NCBI GenBank assembly: GCA_039933785.1
Contig: JBDTNL010000043.1
Coordinates: 1 to 31,971 of the forward strand
Origin: JBDTNL01 sp039933785
GTDB taxonomy: Bacteria > Acidobacteriota > Thermoanaerobaculia > Multivoradales > JAGPDF01
Reading direction: 5' to 3'
DNA length: 31,971 nt
Numbering within the stretch: the stretch's first letter is position 1; each line of letters opens with the position of its first letter. Below the pieces are notes generated by a model. It was not told where the DNA came from. It was given only the letters and a program-made list of their open reading frames with translations, and searched no databases. The position numbers were made by a program, and so were the translations under genes. Of the stretch, positions 17,772-24,848 are shown one piece after another.

Positions 17772-18552
17772 GCGGAGTCGCGGCGCCCAGAGTCAGACCC
17801 TCCGGCACGCCGTCGGGGAACCGCCTCGCGATTTCATTCTGAATCCGCTCCGCTCGATTGCCGGGATCGGGGTGCGTACGTAAGAACTCGGGTGGGCGGC
17901 CACCGCTTGTCGCCTGAGCAAGCATCGCCATCACGCCGACCAGCGCCCTGGGGTCGTATCCGGCTTCCGACATCATCTGCACGCCGAGCTCATCGGCCTC
18001 GAGCTCATCGTCACGGCTATATTTTAGCCGGCTGATGTGATCGCTCATCGTCGCTGTGTGCCCCTCGCCTGTGCGGCTCACCTCGTCGTCGGCAGCGTCC
18101 GCCTCGTCGCGCAAGCCGCGGGCTGGGTTGGAATGCCGGGCGACCAAGTGACCGACCTGGTGACCGAGCACACCCGCGAGCTGGGCTTCGTTCCCCAGGC
18201 GAGAGAGCAGCGCCCGGGTGATGAAGACCGGGCCGCCGGGCAGGGCGAACGCATTGACCGTGCGCATGTCGGCGAGCACGTAGAAGTGAAAGTCGTAAGG
18301 CGTGGAGGCGGCCACCGACTGACTCACCACGCGCTCACCGACAGCCTGAACGCGTTGCTGCACCGCGGGGTCGGCGTCGAGCCCTCCGAACCGAAGCTCT
18401 AACTCGGGCGTCGACTGCAGGCCCAGCGCGACCTCCTGCTCGGGCGAGAGATCGACCTGCATGGCCCCCAACCGGGGACTCTTCCCGCCGACGTAGGCGA
18501 GAACTGCCATCGCGGCCAGCGCGAGTCCCAACAGCCAGCGGCCCCCGCGCAT
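17764..18552 (-). CDS. M48-family metalloprotease homologue with HQxxH in place of HExxH
   Basis: A 262-residue envelope protein of the M48C (BepA/Oma1-like) type. A hydrophobic N-terminal segment (residues 6-21) acts as signal or anchor. The M48 core shows NAFALPGGPVFITRALL near 100, then the zinc motif, then YSRDDELEADELG near 178-190 with the third-ligand ExxxD. The zinc motif reads HQVGH at 131-135: both His ligands remain, but the catalytic Glu is Gln132 (CAG, one base from GAG). Family knowledge says this Glu activates water, so proteolysis is predicted lost while zinc binding may persist. The segment between these motifs is unusually acidic and polar. It is last in a LysM-lipoprotein-M48 run (3 bp after the lipoprotein gene) and overlaps the convergent kinase-like gene by 8 bp. 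Confidence 0.88.
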   Translation of the reverse strand: MRGGRWLLGLALAAMAVLAYVGGKSPRLGAMQVDLSPEQEVALGLQSTPELELRFGGLDADPAVQQRVQAVGERVVSQSVAASTPYDFHFYVLADMRTVNAFALPGGPVFITRALLSRLGNEAQLAGVLGHQVGHLVARHSNPARGLRDEADAADDEVSRTGEGHTATMSDHISRLKYSRDDELEADELGVQMMSEAGYDPRALVGVMAMLAQATSGGRPPEFLRTHPDPGNRAERIQNEIARRFPDGVPEGLTLGAATPPT

Positions 18553-18555
18553 GGC

Positions 18556-19002
18556 CTATTTAACCTCGAGCTCTCGCGATCCAGCGACGGCGCCGTTCAA
18601 GGAAATTTCGACCTTGTACTTGCCAGTCGGCCAACCGTCGACCTTGTTGATGTGGAACTCGGTGACCGTAGGCCCAGTCGGTGCAATCGACACCGACTCG
18701 TCGTGGATGGTCTGGCCATCCTGGTACGTCCACTTGGCGGCCAGAGTCGCTCCGGACGACGTGCCGTTGGTCTTCACCGAGGCGTAGATCGTGTCGGTGC
18801 TTTTGAAGGTCGTGCCAACGGCGACCACGGTCTTGTCGGCGTTAAGGCTGCTGCCGAGTGTGATGTCGGCGACCGAGACCGCGGCCGGAGCGGCAGGAAC
18901 GGCAACGGGTGCGGGCGCCGGCGGAGCCTCCTTCTTGCAAGCCACCGCCGCCGTGAGGGCGGCTAGGAATACGATCGCGATCGTCAGGTTCTTCCGTTTC
19001 AT
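18556..19002 (-). CDS. Predicted lipoprotein of unknown function
   Basis: Unrecognised protein of 148 residues. The N-terminus MKRKNLTIAIVFLAALTAAVAC is a lipoprotein signal: positive start, hydrophobic core, and a lipobox-like TAAVAC with the Cys at about 22, followed by KK. A Pro/Ala linker (about 25-45) leads to a beta-rich domain with VGTTFKSTDTIYASV, AKWTYQDG and DGWPTGKYKVEISLNG. This resembles Ig-like domains of secreted proteins that describe a ligand or chaperone surface. The frame opens five codons earlier at a TTG; the ATG at 19002 with a GGGGA site upstream is preferred. It sits 25 bp after the LysM gene and 3 bp before the M48 gene, so all three are probably one transcript. Confidence 0.75.
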   Translation of the reverse strand: MKRKNLTIAIVFLAALTAAVACKKEAPPAPAPVAVPAAPAAVSVADITLGSSLNADKTVVAVGTTFKSTDTIYASVKTNGTSSGATLAAKWTYQDGQTIHDESVSIAPTGPTVTEFHINKVDGWPTGKYKVEISLNGAVAGSRELEVK

Positions 19003-19027
19003 GATCTTTTTCCCCAAGAAGATTGGA

Positions 19028-19321
19028 TTATTTCGTGTCCGCGTCGAGATTCGGGATGCGTAGTGTCTGGCCGACCTTGATCAGGTCGGGGTTCTTGATC
19101 TGATCCTTGTTGGCCTCGAAGATCTTCGGCCACAGGCTTGCCTTGCCGTAGAAATGCTTGGCGATCTTGGACAGGCTGTCACCCGACACGACGGTGTAGG
19201 TCTGCACTGGCGCCGGTACGGGTATGACCGTCGCGGGGGGCGGAGCCGTCGATGACACTCCACCGGTCACGTTCGAGAAGTCCGCTTTTGGCTTCGGCTT
19301 GTCGTCCCCAAAAATTCCCAT
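19028..19321 (-). CDS. Small LysM-domain protein
   Basis: A 97-residue protein with one C-terminal LysM domain (about 40-92: YTVVSGDSLSKIAKHFYG, WPKIFEANKDQIKNPDLIKVGQTLRIP), a fold that binds N-acetylglucosamine-containing glycans such as peptidoglycan. The first 38 residues are a polar, Pro-rich linker. No signal peptide is visible, so it is either cytoplasmic, like YgaU-type proteins, or exported another way. A strong AGGAGGT site lies 8 bases before the ATG, suggesting high expression. First gene of the LysM-lipoprotein-M48 run. Confidence 0.85.
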   Translation of the reverse strand: MGIFGDDKPKPKADFSNVTGGVSSTAPPPATVIPVPAPVQTYTVVSGDSLSKIAKHFYGKASLWPKIFEANKDQIKNPDLIKVGQTLRIPNLDADTK

Positions 19322-19611
19322 TGTCTCTACCTCCTGTCTTCCTTCTGGAAGACGTTTGTTGCCGGGAGATACTCCCCGACCGAGTCAGCTCGGCGTTCGT
19401 ACTGACGAAAAGAGGCCCATGGGACACCGCTCTGGGTCCCAATACACCTTCCTAGTAGCAAGCAACAGGCCAAGATGCGGCTCCTCCGATCACCTGGTCC
19501 GCTCCCTGCCAGCGATCGCTCAGCTGCGCTCAGCGCCCCATTTCTACAAATTAGCCCCGCCCGGCGGGTTCGAGCGGCGATTCAACCCCCTCGCCTGTAC
19601 GATTCGGGCAG

Positions 19612-20697
19612 ATGAAAACCTACCTCGTGGGTGGCGCGGTCCGGGATCTCTTGCGGGGCATCGTGCCCCAGGACCGCGACTACACCGTGGTAGGCGCCAC
19701 TGCCGAGGAAATGCTACAGCGAGGTTTCCGGCAGGTCGGCGCGGCCTTCCCGGTCTTCTTGCATCCGCAGACCCAAGAAGAGTACGCGCTCGCGCGGCGC
19801 GAGCGAAAGACCGGCCCTGGGCACCAGGGATTTGCCTTCGAATTCGGCCCCGACGTGACGCTCGAGGAGGATCTCGGCCGGAGGGACTTTACCGTCAATG
19901 CCATGGCCATGGACGGCGACACGCTGATCGATCCGTACGACGGCGAGAAGGATCTGCGCGCCGGCGTTTTGCGCCGAGTTTCGGAGGAGGCGTTCAGCGA
20001 AGATCCCCTTCGCGTCCTGCGCCTGGCGCGATTTGCCTCGCAGCTCGGCATGCAGTGCGATCCTCACACTCTGGATCTCGCCCGCGCGGTGGGCGAGCGC
20101 GTGCGCGAGCTCTCGGCGGAGCGAATCTGGGTGGAGACCTCGAAGGCGTTGGTTTCGAGCCGGCCGTCGGCGTTCTTCCGCGTCCTTCAGAGCATCGACA
20201 TCCTTCGCCACTTCCTGCCCGAGCTTTCTGCACTCGTTGGCTTCGGCACGTTCGAGAACACGATGGCGGCCCTCGACCGCGCGGCCGGCACATCCTTGCG
20301 GGTGATGGTCGGCGTGTTACTGGAGCACACCGGTGACGTCCGCACGATCGGTTTCCGACTGCGCATTCCGGAGGCGCTCCAACGGTTCGCGGAGGCAGCG
20401 TCCACCCATGGCCACCGCGCGCGGCATTGGCGAACTCTCGCCGCAGACGAGGCGATGAAGATCCTGCGCGAAATCGGCGCGCTCCGAGACGCTGAGGTCA
20501 TCGAGGACTTCACGGCGTTTCTAGATGCTGACTCCGCGCCGGAGGCGTCCCGCCGCGAGTTCTATGCCGCCGCCACCGCCCTGGCGCGCGCAATCACCGG
20601 CCAGAGCCTGGTCGATCGCGGCGTTCAGCCGGGGCCCGCGCTCGGCCGCGAGCTCGCGCGCGAGCAGATTCGCGCGATTGCCGGGCTGCTTGCCTGA
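19612..20697 (+). CDS. cca: CCA tRNA nucleotidyltransferase, HD motif not recognisable
   Basis: Adds or repairs the 3'-terminal CCA of tRNAs (class II nucleotidyltransferase). The N-terminus is close to the E. coli-type enzyme: GGAVRDLL, catalytic DRDYTVVG (Asp21, Asp23), flexible-loop region, RRDFTVNAMA near 90, nucleotide-selecting EDPLRVLRLARFA, and ERIWVE in the neck. At 361 residues it is shorter than E. coli Cca (about 412). The region where that enzyme carries its HD phosphohydrolase motif reads LLEHTGD here, so the extra phosphatase/phosphodiesterase activity is probably absent. The start is fixed by the conserved N-terminus. A short inverted repeat TGCCTG/CAGGCA straddles the stop codon. 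Confidence 0.9.
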   Translation: MKTYLVGGAVRDLLRGIVPQDRDYTVVGATAEEMLQRGFRQVGAAFPVFLHPQTQEEYALARRERKTGPGHQGFAFEFGPDVTLEEDLGRRDFTVNAMAMDGDTLIDPYDGEKDLRAGVLRRVSEEAFSEDPLRVLRLARFASQLGMQCDPHTLDLARAVGERVRELSAERIWVETSKALVSSRPSAFFRVLQSIDILRHFLPELSALVGFGTFENTMAALDRAAGTSLRVMVGVLLEHTGDVRTIGFRLRIPEALQRFAEAASTHGHRARHWRTLAADEAMKILREIGALRDAEVIEDFTAFLDADSAPEASRREFYAAATALARAITGQSLVDRGVQPGPALGRELAREQIRAIAGLLA

Positions 20698-20729
20698 TTT
20701 CAGGCATCGCTCCTGCAGTGTCCCCGAGG

Positions 20730-20894
20730 ATGACTCCACGATCCTGGCGAGACCTCATCAAGGCTGCGATGGTCGCTGTTCCCGAGCGCTTGGTGAAGAT
20801 TCGAACCAGCTTTCGGGTCGCGGGAATTCGAATTACTGTCGTCCGTCCCGATAGCCGGCGCGGCCCCAAGCCTTCGCCTCGGCGCGCGCACTGA
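20730..20894 (+). CDS. Possible 54-residue basic protein, doubtful
   Basis: A short open frame in the gap between cca and the diguanylate cyclase gene. It begins MTPRSWRDLIKAAMVAVPERL, has a beta-like middle and ends in an Arg/Pro-rich tail. Codon use looks ordinary for the region, but the ribosome site (GAGG touching the ATG) is badly placed and no family is recognised. It could equally be untranslated leader. Confidence 0.25.
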   Translation: MTPRSWRDLIKAAMVAVPERLVKIRTSFRVAGIRITVVRPDSRRGPKPSPRRAH

Positions 20895-20972
20895 CTCGAC
20901 ACTCCTGCTGAGCCCTCGGCAGTAGGATACGAGTGTGCCCCAACCGTCCAAGCGTCTGTCTTTCCCGAGCCG

Positions 20973-22184
20973 ATGCCAGCCGTGCTGAACGTCCTAAATC
21001 GCAACGGCACGCTTCTGCTGGCGATCGTCGTCATCAATCTGCTGCTCGGCGCCCTCTGTCTCGCACTCGCGCGCGGGCAGCGGCATTCGCCGCCGCTGCG
21101 CCTTTGGGGTTGGGGCCTGATCGTGTACACCGTCGGCTTGGCCACCGTTATTGCCGGGTTCGCGACGCCTCGGCACGCGGCGTCGTTTGTCGGCAATGCC
21201 CTTATTGCGTGGAGTCCGGAGCTCTTCGCGGGTGCCGTGCTCGCTCACACTCGGTTCCGGCTCTCGCGGCTCTGGGTCCGCCTGGCGGTGGCCCTGGTGG
21301 TCCTCTTTATCGTTTGGAACAGCTTCGTCGCCCCAATCCATCCCTTGACGGAAATCGCCGGCCCCACCCTGATTGCGATCGCGCTGTTTGCACTCGCGGC
21401 CGTGCTGCTGCTGCGCGATCTTCCGGAGCACGCGAGGAAGGCGGCGCGCCTCCTCGCGTTCTCAATGCTGTCTGCCGTCGGCGTGTGGACCCTTCGGCTG
21501 CTTTTCCTCGCCGGCTTGTTCGGCGCGCCGAAGGCCGATCAGGTGGACTTCATCCAAGCGCTCTTCGCGATCGCGCAGATCGCCGCCACGGTCTCCGGAA
21601 CGTTTGCCCTCTGCGCGATCGAAGTGCGCAATGTACAAGCCGACCTTACTCTTCTGGCGCTGAGCGACGCGCTCACCGGGCTGCCCAACCGGCGGGCGAC
21701 CGAAGAGAGATTTCAACAAGAGCTGGCCCGCGCCCGAAGGCTAGGGCATGGGTTTGCGCTGCTCATTTTCGACGTCGATCACTTCAAGCGCATCAACGAT
21801 CGTCACGGACATCTCGCCGGCGACGCCGTGCTGAGGCACCTCTCAGCGACGCTTCGCCAGGAGAAGCGGACCGAGGACGTGCTGGGGCGGCTCGGTGGAG
21901 ACGAGTTCGCCGTCTTGCTCGTCGACCCCGCGGCCGGGGAGGCCCTGCAGAGCGTTGATCGCTCGCGTCAGCGAATCGCAGACTCGATGCTCGCGTACGA
22001 GAATGAGGAGCTCCGTGTGACGGTGAGCGGCGGACTCGCTGTCTACCCGGTGGATGGCCAGGCGTGGGACGAGCTCTACGAGGTGGCCGACGAACGGCTG
22101 TATGTCTCAAAACGCTGTGGGCGCAATCGAGTGACGGGTTCCGATGCCGCCTCCGCGCTCCGCGAAGATAAAGTGCACCCATGA
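20973..22184 (+). CDS. Membrane-bound diguanylate cyclase (GGDEF) with inhibitory site
   Basis: Makes the second messenger cyclic di-GMP from two GTP. Residues 1-215 contain about seven hydrophobic helices and probably act as the membrane sensor. A short linker leads to the GGDEF domain (about 224-385): LSDALTGLPNRRA, metal-binding FDVDHFKRINDRHGH near 266-280, and the active-site GGDEF at 308-312. RTED at 299-302, five residues before it, fits the RxxD inhibitory site, so product feedback is likely. All catalytic residues are present. No EAL or HD-GYP partner is nearby. The ATG at 20973 precedes the first helix. Its stop overlaps the next small gene as ATGA. Confidence 0.92.
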   Translation: MPAVLNVLNRNGTLLLAIVVINLLLGALCLALARGQRHSPPLRLWGWGLIVYTVGLATVIAGFATPRHAASFVGNALIAWSPELFAGAVLAHTRFRLSRLWVRLAVALVVLFIVWNSFVAPIHPLTEIAGPTLIAIALFALAAVLLLRDLPEHARKAARLLAFSMLSAVGVWTLRLLFLAGLFGAPKADQVDFIQALFAIAQIAATVSGTFALCAIEVRNVQADLTLLALSDALTGLPNRRATEERFQQELARARRLGHGFALLIFDVDHFKRINDRHGHLAGDAVLRHLSATLRQEKRTEDVLGRLGGDEFAVLLVDPAAGEALQSVDRSRQRIADSMLAYENEELRVTVSGGLAVYPVDGQAWDELYEVADERLYVSKRCGRNRVTGSDAASALREDKVHP

Positions 22185-22333
22185 ACAAGCAAATAGGTTG
22201 GATCCTGCTCGGCATCTGGCTGGTCTTCGGCGCCCTGATCTCGTTGGTCCCCTTGTTCTCGTTCGCCTACGAGGGGACGCTTCACTCGGTGCTGGGTTTG
22301 GTCGCGGGCGTCTTCATCCTGGCCCGCCGCTGA
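22181..22333 (+). CDS. 50-residue two-helix membrane peptide coupled to the GGDEF gene
   Basis: Small protein with two hydrophobic helices (about 5-27 and 33-47) joined by a short FAYEGTLH-type turn and ending in ARR. Its ATG overlaps the diguanylate cyclase stop as ATGA, the classic arrangement for translational coupling. The frame is clean and the composition is clearly that of a membrane peptide. Similar tiny membrane proteins are common and mostly unnamed. Position suggests co-expression with, and perhaps association with, the membrane part of the cyclase; this is inference only. Confidence 0.7.
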   Translation: MNKQIGWILLGIWLVFGALISLVPLFSFAYEGTLHSVLGLVAGVFILARR

Positions 22334-22345
22334 GGTCCGGCTGGT

Positions 22346-22363
22346 CGGTTGTTTCACCAACCG
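22346..22363 (+). repeat. Small hairpin before the secreted-protein gene
   Basis: Perfect 6-base arms CGGTTG and CAACCG with a 6-base loop lie between the 50-residue peptide gene and the AGAAGGAG ribosome site of the next gene. No T-run follows, so it is more likely a translation-modulating or processing hairpin than a terminator, if it matters at all. Confidence 0.3.
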
Positions 22364-22379
22364 CAGAAGGAGACCCAGA

Positions 22380-23009
22380 ATGAAACAGCGAAAAGTAGGC
22401 GTCCAGGTCGGCGGCTTGTTCGCCGCCGCCGCGCTCGCGTCGGCTGTCTTGGCCGGTGCGCAAGCGGCCCCGGCCTCGGCAGCGAATGCCACAGCCGCCC
22501 CCGCAAACCTCTGTATGAGCGATCTTCACCGGTTACTTCGGGTGACAGCCTCCCGGGAGTTCGTTCACCACTCGATTCGTTTACCGCCGCCGCCCTTGTT
22601 GGTGGTCGAGGACTACACGGTTGCCGTGGGCGGCGCCGTCGTGGGTACGAGTGTCACCGACGAGATTTGCGACCTGTGTACTACTCATCACCGCACGGTG
22701 TTCGCCGGCAAGGGGACGCCGGCTGCGCTCGGAACGCTGAAGCAATCGCTGGCGGACGACCGTGTCGACAAGTTGCAGAGCTGCCTGATGGCCAACGTGC
22801 TCGAAGGGCTTTCCGAGGACACCTTCGGAACCTTCGAGCTGACCTGGTACGGTGCGAATGGCCGGATCCGTCAGATCCAGGTGCTCTATGCCGACCCCAG
22901 CGACAACGAACCCTTGCCCCGATGCGGTCCGGCGGTGGGGCGAATCCTGGACGCGCTGGACGCCTATCTCACGAAACTCTCGCCGGTGGGAGGAAGCTGT
23001 AGTTCGTGA
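22380..23009 (+). CDS. Secreted Cys-containing protein of unknown function
   Basis: No family recognised. It has 209 residues. A cleavable signal peptide is clear (basic MKQRK, hydrophobic run to about 27, probable cut after AQA or ASA). The mature part has six Cys (near 45, 96, 99, 134, 181 and the C-terminal tail), including a CDLC pair followed by TTHH. In an exported protein this suggests disulfides or metal binding. A segment FELTWYGANGRIRQIQVLY looks like paired beta strands. AGAAGGAG lies 7 bases before the ATG. It is followed tail to tail, 18 bp away, by a convergent glycosyltransferase gene. Confidence 0.7.
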   Translation: MKQRKVGVQVGGLFAAAALASAVLAGAQAAPASAANATAAPANLCMSDLHRLLRVTASREFVHHSIRLPPPPLLVVEDYTVAVGGAVVGTSVTDEICDLCTTHHRTVFAGKGTPAALGTLKQSLADDRVDKLQSCLMANVLEGLSEDTFGTFELTWYGANGRIRQIQVLYADPSDNEPLPRCGPAVGRILDALDAYLTKLSPVGGSCSS

Positions 23010-23027
23010 CCCGGGACTTGTGCGCGC

Positions 23028-24680
23028 TCAAAGTCCGCAAGAAAAGCGCCGGACCACGACGCCGACGCCGTTCAGATCCTGTACCAGCCGGCAGCCGCGC
23101 CCAGCCATATCGTCGGCCATCAAGCGCGGCTCGTCGACTCCCACGTATTGCCAGTGATCTGCGCGCGCGGTGTAGACCGCCCACACGGAGCCGCGAAACC
23201 CCGGCGGCACCTGCGTCGCCAAGTCGTGCCGGGCGACGATTTCAGCGGCGGTCTCCCGGCGGGTCGCGCCTCGCGCACAGCACGGCCAGGCGGTATGCCC
23301 GAAGACCGCCTCCGGAGCCGCCCAGCCCTGGACGTGGGTGTACAAGCGGAAAGGCTCCGCCAACGACGCGTGCACGTAGAGCAAATCCTGCGGCTTCACC
23401 GTTCGCTCGAGGAAGCGCACAGAGCCCTCGACGTCCTCGACCGGAAGGACGGGCGCAAGCGCGCGGCGCGTGCCCGTTGAAAGCGCGATGAGGGCGATCA
23501 GGGCCGCTAGCCCGGCAGCGAGGCGCGCCAGCCAAAGACGAAGCGCAGCGCAAGGCGAGGGCCCAGGCGCGGCCACGCCGGCCCGCGCGACCGCCTGCAC
23601 GAGGGCGACGATTCCAAGACCGAGGCAGGGCAGGAGCGCAAGGCACGTCCCGAGTGACCAGGGGTAGACCTCGAGCAGACTCCCCATCAACATTCCCAGC
23701 ACCGGAAGGCCGCAGAGACCGAGGGTCGTCATCGTTTCCCGCTGTCGCGGTGGCGACTCGATGCGCGCCGCGAGAATGCCCGCGATGCAGAGGCCGACCA
23801 GCGAAAGTAGCGCCGCCTCGGCGCCTCGCTCCAGGGTTACCAGCGCATCGCCCCCTGGCAGCAGAGCCAGCAGGACCCCGGAGTAGACCTCGACCCCACG
23901 CGCCTGGGCACCGGTGCTCCCCGCGCCCTCGCCGAACCAGAATTCGTGCAGCAGCGGTGACGTGTTGCTTTCAACCTGCACGGCAAGAATCCCAAAGGCG
24001 ACTAGTACCGTGCCGAAGAGCAGCAACAGGCCCTTCCATCGCAGCGGTCCTCGTTTGCCCGAAGGGTCGAGGCGGCCCGCCTGGGCGAGAAAGAATCCGG
24101 GAAGGAAGACGACCGCTCCGTAGCCCAACCCAATACACACCAGAAGCGCGGGAATCGCCCAGCGCAGCCTGAGTCCGCCGCGCCGCCTCGCCGCGAACGA
24201 AAGCCAGAGCAACACGGTACCGGCGAAGAGCTCAGCGGAGTATTGCTTGAGCTCGCGGGCATAGTACAAACCCGCCGGACTGAGGGCGAACAGCGCCACC
24301 GCGAGCACCGCGAAACCCGCGGCGAGGCGCTGCCGCGCGACCCGCGCGAAGACTCCGAGGGCCGCCCAGGCAAAGAGCAGCGGCGCGAGATGGAACGCCC
24401 AATTCTTCTCCCCAAACAGGCGAACGGCAGCGCGAGCTGTGAGGAGAAACAACGGCGGCGAGGTCTGCAGCCAGCGGTCGTAGAGCAGCATTCCTCGCAG
24501 CGATCCCGCCAGCAGGCTGTTGGCAACCCAGGCCTCATCCAGCCAGAGACTCTTGTTGACGCCGCGAAGCCCCAAAAATGCGCCGGCCAACACAACTGCG
24601 GCGCACGCGTACCAGCCGAAGCGCGACCGGGCTCGTGTTGGGGTAACCGATTGCCGATCCGTCCTCGTTAGGCCTGGCAA
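23028..24680 (-). CDS. GT39-like membrane glycosyltransferase (PMT/ArnT superfamily)
   Basis: A 550-residue polytopic membrane protein. After the first helix it has SLWLDEAWVANSL with the acidic pair Asp48-Glu49 that GT39/GT-C enzymes use to bind the polyprenyl-phosphate sugar and metal, then TSPPLFLL in the next loop. About 11 hydrophobic helices follow, and a soluble C-terminal domain (roughly 430-550). Such enzymes move a sugar from a lipid carrier to protein or glycan on the outer face of the membrane. The start is TTG at 24680 with AGAAGGA a few bases before it; no in-frame ATG is better placed. Substrate unknown. It is divergent from the other glycosyltransferase gene. Confidence 0.82.
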   Translation of the reverse strand: MPGLTRTDRQSVTPTRARSRFGWYACAAVVLAGAFLGLRGVNKSLWLDEAWVANSLLAGSLRGMLLYDRWLQTSPPLFLLTARAAVRLFGEKNWAFHLAPLLFAWAALGVFARVARQRLAAGFAVLAVALFALSPAGLYYARELKQYSAELFAGTVLLWLSFAARRRGGLRLRWAIPALLVCIGLGYGAVVFLPGFFLAQAGRLDPSGKRGPLRWKGLLLLFGTVLVAFGILAVQVESNTSPLLHEFWFGEGAGSTGAQARGVEVYSGVLLALLPGGDALVTLERGAEAALLSLVGLCIAGILAARIESPPRQRETMTTLGLCGLPVLGMLMGSLLEVYPWSLGTCLALLPCLGLGIVALVQAVARAGVAAPGPSPCAALRLWLARLAAGLAALIALIALSTGTRRALAPVLPVEDVEGSVRFLERTVKPQDLLYVHASLAEPFRLYTHVQGWAAPEAVFGHTAWPCCARGATRRETAAEIVARHDLATQVPPGFRGSVWAVYTARADHWQYVGVDEPRLMADDMAGRGCRLVQDLNGVGVVVRRFSCGL

Positions 24681-24707
24681 ATATTCCTTCTCCCCTTGGA
24701 GAGCGAG

Positions 24708-24848
24708 ATGAAGAAGCTCGCATCGATCCTGGCCATTTTCGCTATGGTAGCAACCAGCCCTCGCCCCACAATGGCCAACCCTTGTGGGCTACCGAGACTC
24801 CCGAGAACCCGGGCGGTTCATCGCAGGAATTGCACAGGTCTGAGGTGA
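24708..24848 (+). CDS. Possible 46-residue secreted peptide overlapping the next gene
   Basis: Short frame starting MKKLASILAIFAMVATS, which reads as a signal peptide (basic start, hydrophobic core, possible cut after TMA). The remaining ~23 residues are Arg-rich with two Cys. A GGAG site lies about 6 bases before the ATG. Its stop overlaps the GTG at 24845 as GTGA. Against it: it begins only 27 bp from the divergent glycosyltransferase start and has no recognised homologue. It may instead be leader sequence of the downstream gene. Confidence 0.4.
   Translation: MKKLASILAIFAMVATSPRPTMANPCGLPRLPRTRAVHRRNCTGLR

Noticed and set aside
19560..19600. GGTTCGAG-containing segment resembling a tRNA T-arm
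   Set aside because: The flanking bases cannot form the 5-bp T-stem and no acceptor or anticodon arm is found upstream.
20691..20706. TGCCTG/CAGGCA inverted repeat over the cca stop codon as a terminator
   Set aside because: Short stem, 4-base loop and no following T-run; too weak to call.
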